The notes beneath the pieces were generated by a model. The model was not told the DNA's origin. It worked only from the letters and a program-made list of their open reading frames with translations, and did no database searches. A program made the translations under genes and the position numbers. Shown here one piece after another: positions 60,001-64,000 of a stretch of 64,000 nucleotides of DNA. The stretch spans positions 191,001 to 255,000 of the forward strand of contig NC_053148.1 in the NCBI RefSeq assembly GCF_016808335.1, written 5' to 3'. Position 1 is the stretch's first letter; each line of letters starts with the position of its first letter. The DNA comes from Panicum virgatum (lineage: Eukaryota > Streptophyta > Magnoliopsida > Poales > Poaceae).

Positions 60001-63000
60001 AGGGTGGCATGGAGGCATGCATCAGCAGGGTGTGCACAGAGTTATTAAGGGTTCGAAGGACACGCTCAGCTTTGCCATTTTGAGGAGACGTATAAGGTCA
60101 AGAATGACGAAATAAAATACCACGAGACGCTAGGTAGGTAGTGGTAGGAGTATTAATAGATTCTTTGTTGTTATCAGTCTGGAAGCACTTAACAGGAAGG
60201 CTGAACTGAGTTTGCGCATATGAAATAAACTAAATGATATGCTCATAAACATCAGGCTTATGATAAGAGGAAAGGTCCAACAATAATGAGTAAAATCATC
60301 CAGCATTACTAAATAATATCTGTAGCCTGAAACACTAGGAACAGGAGATGTCCAAACATCACAGTGCACTAACTCAAAAGGGGAAGATGTCCGAGAGGTA
60401 GAGGTACTAAAGGGGAGACGCGTGTGTTTACCTAGCTGACAGGCATGACACAAGGATCCGTTTTGTATGGCATGCTTTAGTACAAGTGAAGTGTTTATTC
60501 TGGGTTCTGGTGAAGAGAGGCAATGACGGCTGGAGCAGGATGACCAAGACGCTGATGCCACAAGGAGGTAGAGGCAGCAAGGAGGGCGTGGGCAGTGGCG
60601 GGCGCCGCAGCAGTGATGGTGTACCAATCGCCATCACTATTGCAGCAAAGAATCATGCGTCGCATCCTGAGGTCCTTCACAGAAAAACCAAAGGCATCAA
60701 ATTCTATGGAACAACTATTGTCGCGAGTGCATTGTTGAACGGATAGAAGATTGCGAACTATAGAAGGAACGACAAGGACATTGTTCAAAACAAATTTTGA
60801 TGCTGTGGTAGGAAGAAACGACTGACCACGAGACGTGACAGGAATATGAGTGCCATTGCCTACAACAATAAAGGAATCCGTTGAAGGGGTATGGAAGAGC
60901 AGTATACCTTATGAGGAGTGCATATGGGTGGAGGCACCAGTGTCCAAGACCCATGGAGATGAGCCCAGGACAGACATTTATTGAAGCACAGCAATCAGCC
61001 CTACTTGATCCCAAGATGGCGCCGAGTTCTAGGAGTACTGGAGAGGGGCAAAGGCGGTGTGGGCCTGCGGAGCAAGACCGAGCAGTCCTTGTCCGCCCCA
61101 GCCACCCATACCAGAGGACCCGGCGCGTGAAGGAGCACCCTGGTTGCTGGCGGGCCAGCCTCCTTGAGCGGCCCACGGGTTGAAGCAGATCCATGGGCCC
61201 GCAAGGGAAGGAGGGCGGACCTGCTGTTGGACGCTGCTGCTGCTGTCGTTGCCACCGCCGTTGCGCCTCTTCTTCTTGGAGCGCCGAGGCTACTGCTGGG
61301 CATTGGACGGCGTCGAGGAGCGGCAGGCGGAGCCACAGCCAGCGGAGGGAGAGGAGGTGACGAGGGCAGTGGCAGCGACGACCTTATCTTCACTCGCCAG
61401 GCGTAGCTCTTGATCAGCGAGCTGTGGTGAATGTCATGTCCTTCTGGCTAGCGATCAAGTCGGCAGTGGTGCTGAACCGAGGGTTGATGCCATGTAGCAA
61501 GTTGACGACGAGGTTAGCCTCTGAAACGGGATGACCGACGTCGCGAAGCGCGTCGGCGGCGATCTTCATCTTCTTGCTGTAGTCTTCAACAGACAGATCG
61601 CCCTAAGTCATCGAGTGGAATTCATGACTCAGGTAGATGGAGCGGGGAGCCTTGTTCGCCTGAAAGTGATTTTCGTTGACGACCCAAAGTTGGCGTGCCG
61701 TCTGATCGGGCGCCATGGCAAAGTTGAGGATGAACTCGGAGACGGAGCCATACAGCCATGTGCGGACGCAATAGTCGTTTTGGGCCCAAGCCGCATCAGT
61801 AGGATTGGGAGCAGGGTCCCGTCGATGTGCTTGAGCAGCCCAAACTTGCCGCACATGGCATGGAAGGAGCTCCACTTGGTGTAGTTGGAGGAACGGAGTT
61901 CCAGAGTCATGGGGACGTGAGACGTCACGTTGATGGTGGCGAAGGGGCTGATCACGACGTCGCCCATGGCAGGAGAAGCAGCAGCGGAGGAGGCGCTGGT
62001 GACTTCAGAGGACATCAACAGATTGGATATGTTGAGGAGGCGCAGCCCAGGGAAGGTGGCGCCGGGGGTGGTGGGGAAGGTCGGCGCCTGCAGGAGGTGG
62101 CCGCGCGTGGGGGAAGTCCCACGTGCGGGCTAGGGTTAGGGCAGCGGAAGCAGAGGGAAGGGGGGCGCACGGCAGGCTAGGAAAAGGCCCGGACTCGTGA
62201 TACCATGTAGAGAGGTATGATTGGGGTAAAGACCACACACCCTAGGAAGGGGGGTGACCTCTTGTAATATAGGTCGTATAGGCTTGGAGTACAAGTAAAG
62301 TCAGTTACAAGACTTATACAAGTCAAATACAGCTATGTACATCTAATAAAATGGACTCATTAATAATTTTCAATGGCTCAACATTCCTGGTCTTACTTTA
62401 GTTAAGTTTCTTAAAACACTCCATTGCAGGAGCGCAAGGAAAAAGTGTTACGTGACTCTAGTATATTGGCTAAAGATGTCGGTGGAGATTTCATTGCACC
62501 TGACAGCTTGCTAAAGGAGGTAGATATTCCTTTTTTCAATGTTTGACTTTTTATCTTAATTTCTACTGTCAGAAAGTGTGACCTATCCCAAATATTGCAA
62601 ACCACTGATGCAGGTTGTCAATCTTGTGGAAGCGCCTGTGCCCATCCTTGGTCAATATGATGATTCCTTCTTAGAACTTCCGAAAGATGTACTGATTACG
62701 GTATGTTCAGCTTTTGAATGTTGATGCCTATTAGCTGCCCAGTTTTTTTATTCTGACGATTTGCTGACCAAAATGATAAGCTTGCTAACCTGTAACCTTG
62801 TTTGGTAATATTTGTAATGTGCTTCATTTTTTGCAAGTGCAGGTTATGCAGAAACACCAGAAGTATTTCGCTGTAACTGCCAAGTCCACAGGCAATCTGC
62901 TACCCTATTTTATCGCTGTGAGAGGATCTTTGCCTGTCTTATACTTGACAATTGAGTAATGCATTTTGCCCCTTAGTTTAACTCACTTTTCTTTTAGGTT

Positions 63001-63829
63001 GCCAATGGTGCCATTAAAGAGGAAGAAGTCCGCAGAGGGAATGAAGCTGTTCTCAGGTTGTGCAAAGGCACTATGATAATTTTATAAACTATTTGTGGCG
63101 TGCATTTTAATTTCAAGTTATTTGCATGAACAACAAATCACCATAGTCAACTAAACAGCATTATGTTTGAAGTTTTCTTTCCGTGCCCTCTGAAATTTTC
63201 GTTTCATGAGAGACTTAAGTCAACTTCAGATTCTAAATGGGTGTAGAATGCAGGGCAAGGTATGAGGATGCCAAATTCTTTTATAAGATGGATACACAAA
63301 AGAAATTTTCTGAATTCCGTGGCCAGCTTAGTGGCATTCTTTTTCACGTAAGTATACTGTCCTGAATTCTTATACTATTGCTCTATAATGCTTGCCTTAT
63401 ATAATATTTACATCTTATTGAATAGGAAAAACTTGGCACAATGCTCGATAAAATGACACGTATTGAGAATATCGTTGCTGAATTGACCCTTATTCTTGGA
63501 ATAAATGAGGCAAGGATCCCAATTATCAAAGATGCGGCTGCATTGGCTATGTCAGATCTTGCCACTTCTATTGTGACAGAATTTACTTCACTTGCTGGAA
63601 TTATGGCGCGGCATTATGCTTTGAGAGATGGCATTCCTGAAGAGGTTGCTGGTTCTTCTTTTAATGTGGTAAATTTGGTACCAACTTGTCTTAGAAGTTT
63701 TTCCATTTTGGCTGAGTAAATACTCATGTCAAAGATTGCAGAAGCACTATTTGAGATAACACTTCCTCGGTTTTCGGGTGATATGTTTCCAAGAACAGAT
63801 GCTGGCATAGTCCTTGCGGTTGCTGATAG
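36028..63829 (+). CDS. EDD1: Organellar glycyl-tRNA synthetase, fused alpha/beta type (3' end outside window)
   Basis: Charges tRNA-Gly in plastids (and, in Arabidopsis EDD1, mitochondria). Exons: 36028-36294, 36398-36448, 36530-36597, 36909-36990, 37089-37152, 37331-37386, 37525-37602, 43280-43354, 43612-43682, 46294-46410, 46504-46605, 47057-47177, 47317-47403, 47554-47640, 48119-48220, 53551-53614, 54062-54117, 56402-56473, 57419-57501, 57606-57654, 59144-59206, 62430-62519, 62614-62700, 62843-62917, 62998-63056, 63254-63347, 63426-63644, 63735-63829. They give 2534 nt (844 codons) with all phases consistent. A Pro/Arg/Ser-rich transit peptide of about 70 residues is followed by the alpha domain ([56 protein letters not shown]). 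The beta domain starts near [11 protein letters not shown] and continues through [19 protein letters not shown] and [11 protein letters not shown]. About 220 C-terminal residues are beyond the window. Seven introns carry mobile elements, but no exon is interrupted. Confidence 0.95.
37798..38011 (+). repeat. 5' LTR of intron-7 copia
   Basis: 214 bp with a CTATAAAT-type promoter motif (near 37924) and a CTATATATTG motif, followed by the primer-binding region. Confidence 0.9.
38106..42898 (+). pseudogene. Decayed copia gag-pol
   Basis: Gag occupies 38106 to about 38985 (Ala-rich N-terminus, then the [20 protein letters not shown] region). It is then shifted into another frame that carries a Gly/Arg-rich tail and the protease ([15 protein letters not shown], near 39541). 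A further shift precedes the integrase zinc motif [13 protein letters not shown]...CHAC (about 39930-40033). The integrase catalytic end is at about 40370 ([11 protein letters not shown]). Reverse transcriptase is at 41390-41998 ([10 protein letters not shown]) and RNase H at 42002-42898 ([18 protein letters not shown]). In-frame TAG stops occur at 41651-41653 and 41996-41998. The element cannot make a full polyprotein. Confidence 0.9.
42893..43106 (+). repeat. 3' LTR of intron-7 copia
   Basis: 214 bp, matching the 5' LTR except at four positions. Confidence 0.9.
43816..43973 (-). repeat. 3' LTR of intron-9 element
   Basis: 158 bp. On the minus strand it starts TATTAGAG, where related LTRs have TGTTAGAG, and it ends CTCCTACA. 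Confidence 0.9.
44050..44067. repeat. Poly-C run of 18
   Basis: An uninterrupted C tract near the 3' end of the intron-9 element. Such runs are often miscounted in sequencing. Confidence 0.85.
46110..46267 (-). repeat. 5' LTR of intron-9 element
   Basis: 158 bp, next to the primer-binding site at 46101-46109. Confidence 0.9.
48382..48495 (-). repeat. 3' LTR of intron-15 copia
   Basis: 114 bp; carries the 14-bp internal duplication absent from the other LTR. Confidence 0.9.
48651..52766 (-). pseudogene. Decayed copia gag-pol
   Basis: The longest frame (50835-52766) holds the protease ([14 protein letters not shown]), the integrase zinc motif ([13 protein letters not shown]...CHAC) and catalytic region ([19 protein letters not shown]). 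It is shifted near 50850 into the frame with [16 protein letters not shown] and the reverse transcriptase start ([20 protein letters not shown]). A second shift near 49840 precedes [10 protein letters not shown]. The RNase H part is broken near 49090 and resumes at 49022 ([11 protein letters not shown]). Upstream, only a Gly/Arg-rich gag tail and an Ala-rich start are recognisable. Not autonomous. Confidence 0.9.
53345..53444 (-). repeat. 5' LTR of intron-15 copia
   Basis: 100 bp, next to the primer-binding site at 53336-53344. Confidence 0.9.
54332..54411 (+). repeat. 80-bp insertion within the 5' LTR, copied from the polypurine-tract region
   Basis: The 15-mer GGACTCATTGCAATA occurs twice (54332-54346, 54412-54426). 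Between the copies lies sequence matching 55766-55827, the interior just before the 3' LTR, including the polypurine tract. The other LTR has the 15-mer once. Confidence 0.85.
55828..56006 (+). repeat. 3' LTR of intron-17 element
   Basis: 179 bp, TGTTAGAG to TCCTACA, without the 80-bp insertion. Confidence 0.9.
56513..57350 (-). mobile_element. 5'-truncated LINE (non-LTR retrotransposon) in intron 18
   Basis: On the minus strand, the frame pieces [40 protein letters not shown] and [14 protein letters not shown], and further on FWTDRWLHG, are characteristic of the end of plant L1-type reverse transcriptase and its following zinc-knuckle region. Stops and frame changes interrupt it. The 3' end probably lies near 56515, where AATGATAAGCATATCTCCTG resembles LINE tails. 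The TSD was not resolved. Confidence 0.8.
58014..58246 (-). mobile_element. tRNA-derived SINE in intron 20
   Basis: On the minus strand the head contains an A-box-like TAGCTCAATGGTAGAGCG and a B-box-like GGTCTCGAACC, the two internal RNA polymerase III promoter parts. The element ends in a T-rich tail (reverse of AAAAAAAAAA at 58015-58024), as in p-SINE/Au-type plant SINEs. A 14-bp direct repeat TTTGCCTGG(T/A)GAAT flanks it (58000-58013, 58247-58260) with one mismatch. Confidence 0.85.
58383..58884. mobile_element. 502-bp hAT element with BED zinc-finger remnant in intron 20
   Basis: The exact 8-bp TSD ATTATACA flanks it (58375-58382, 58885-58892). Ends are CTCTGTTACGCGGATACT and, reverse complemented, CTATGTTACACGGATACT. 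GTATCCGATAC-type subterminal repeats are dense at both ends, like the MITE at 33093. The centre encodes [20 protein letters not shown] (plus strand, near 58680-58739), a BED-type zinc finger. BED fingers begin hAT transposases, so this is an internally deleted derivative. Confidence 0.9.
58680..58745 (+). pseudogene. BED zinc-finger fragment of hAT transposase
   Basis: The motif W-x-C-x2-C followed by YRGSYSR and SHLL fits the BED finger. The rest of the transposase (dimerisation domain and catalytic core) is absent. Confidence 0.8.
59590..62018 (-). pseudogene. Copia gag-protease-integrase remnant
   Basis: The gag start is at 62018 ([20 protein letters not shown], a copia gag signature). 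The integrase zinc motif lies near 60540 ([20 protein letters not shown]...[14 protein letters not shown]), then [11 protein letters not shown], and near 59900 [15 protein letters not shown] and [18 protein letters not shown]. Frameshifts and stops separate these pieces, and nothing downstream of integrase is present. Confidence 0.85.
62206..62348 (-). repeat. 5' LTR of intron-21 copia
   Basis: 143 bp; on the minus strand it begins TATTAGATGTAC and ends TACCTCTCTACA. Confidence 0.85.
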
Positions 63830-64000
63830 GTACCTGTGCATACAGAATTATCCCATTCCTGACGTTGAGACAATAACTTGCATGCTGCATTTGCTAATTT
63901 TGTTAGCACACACAAATTTTGCGGGAACTTTTTAGATCTACTATTGCATTTCGTTTGCCCAAGAATGTATACAAGTTATAGAGGTCGCCACCCTTTAATC

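Larger units (their letters stand above)
59416..62348 (-). mobile_element. Truncated Ty1/copia element in intron 21
   Basis: 2933 bp on the minus strand, with the exact TSD AAATG (59411-59415, 62349-62353). The 5' LTR is complete (62206-62348, 143 bp) and is followed inward by the primer site TGGTATCACGAG. Of the 3' LTR, only about the last 27 bp remain (59416-59442), directly joined to integrase-region sequence. Reverse transcriptase, RNase H and most of the 3' LTR have been deleted. Confidence 0.9.

Noticed and set aside
1..64000. CRISPR arrays, operons, riboswitches or phage-type features
   Set aside because: The window is plant nuclear DNA with introns; no regularly spaced repeat array or prokaryotic gene layout is present.

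Overview
This window is nuclear DNA of a grass. The GC-rich 5' ends of coding regions, short GT-AG introns, the protein families, and dense MITEs and LTR retrotransposons all fit Poaceae. The GGCC(C/T)TGTTTAGT-type MITEs lean towards a panicoid grass, but that is inference and no species is claimed.

Layout. 1-8040: intergenic repeat DNA built from degenerate Ty3/gypsy-like LTR material on the minus strand. 8440-9860: MITEs. 10220-11647 (+): single-exon BAHD acyltransferase, followed 28 bp after its stop by a 1.2-kb Mutator-like element (11676-12884) with a perfect 9-bp target-site duplication (TSD) and a captured gene fragment. 13965-18850 (-): MEI2-like RNA-binding protein with three RRMs. 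18978-23440: MITEs, repeats and an inverted-repeat element rich in GGCGCC. 24187-26418 (-): complete eight-exon homogentisate 1,2-dioxygenase with a MITE in its promoter. 27722-29920 (+): five-exon GDSL esterase/lipase with a proline-rich N-terminus (APG type). 31054-32313 (-): two-exon OB-fold protein. 32648-34560: MITE-type elements, one nested in the other, and a coding-like tandem repeat. 36028 to beyond 63829 (+): organellar glycyl-tRNA synthetase of the bacterial fused alpha/beta type (EDD1-like). 28 exons can be placed; the 3' end lies outside the window.

The synthetase gene covers 28 kb although the exons in view total only 2534 nt. Seven introns hold mobile elements: five LTR retrotransposons (37798-43106, 43816-46267, 48382-53444, 54204-56006, 59416-62348), a LINE fragment (56513-57350), a tRNA-derived SINE (58014-58246) and a small hAT element (58383-58884). 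Four of the LTR elements have exact 5-bp TSDs at their ends; the fifth (37798) has a matching 5-mer offset by 6 nt. The exon phases still join into one open frame, so the gene appears functional with the elements sitting in introns.

The host genes have unrelated roles: organellar translation, tyrosine catabolism, RNA binding, acyl transfer, and a secreted esterase. They are ordinary syntenic neighbours, not a functional cluster. The notable biology is in the mobile elements: a pair of small hAT elements sharing GTATC-rich ends, one carrying a BED zinc-finger remnant; an LTR that contains a copied polypurine-tract segment; and a gene-capturing Mutator-like element. All exon boundaries were found by reading splice signals, frame and family conservation by eye.
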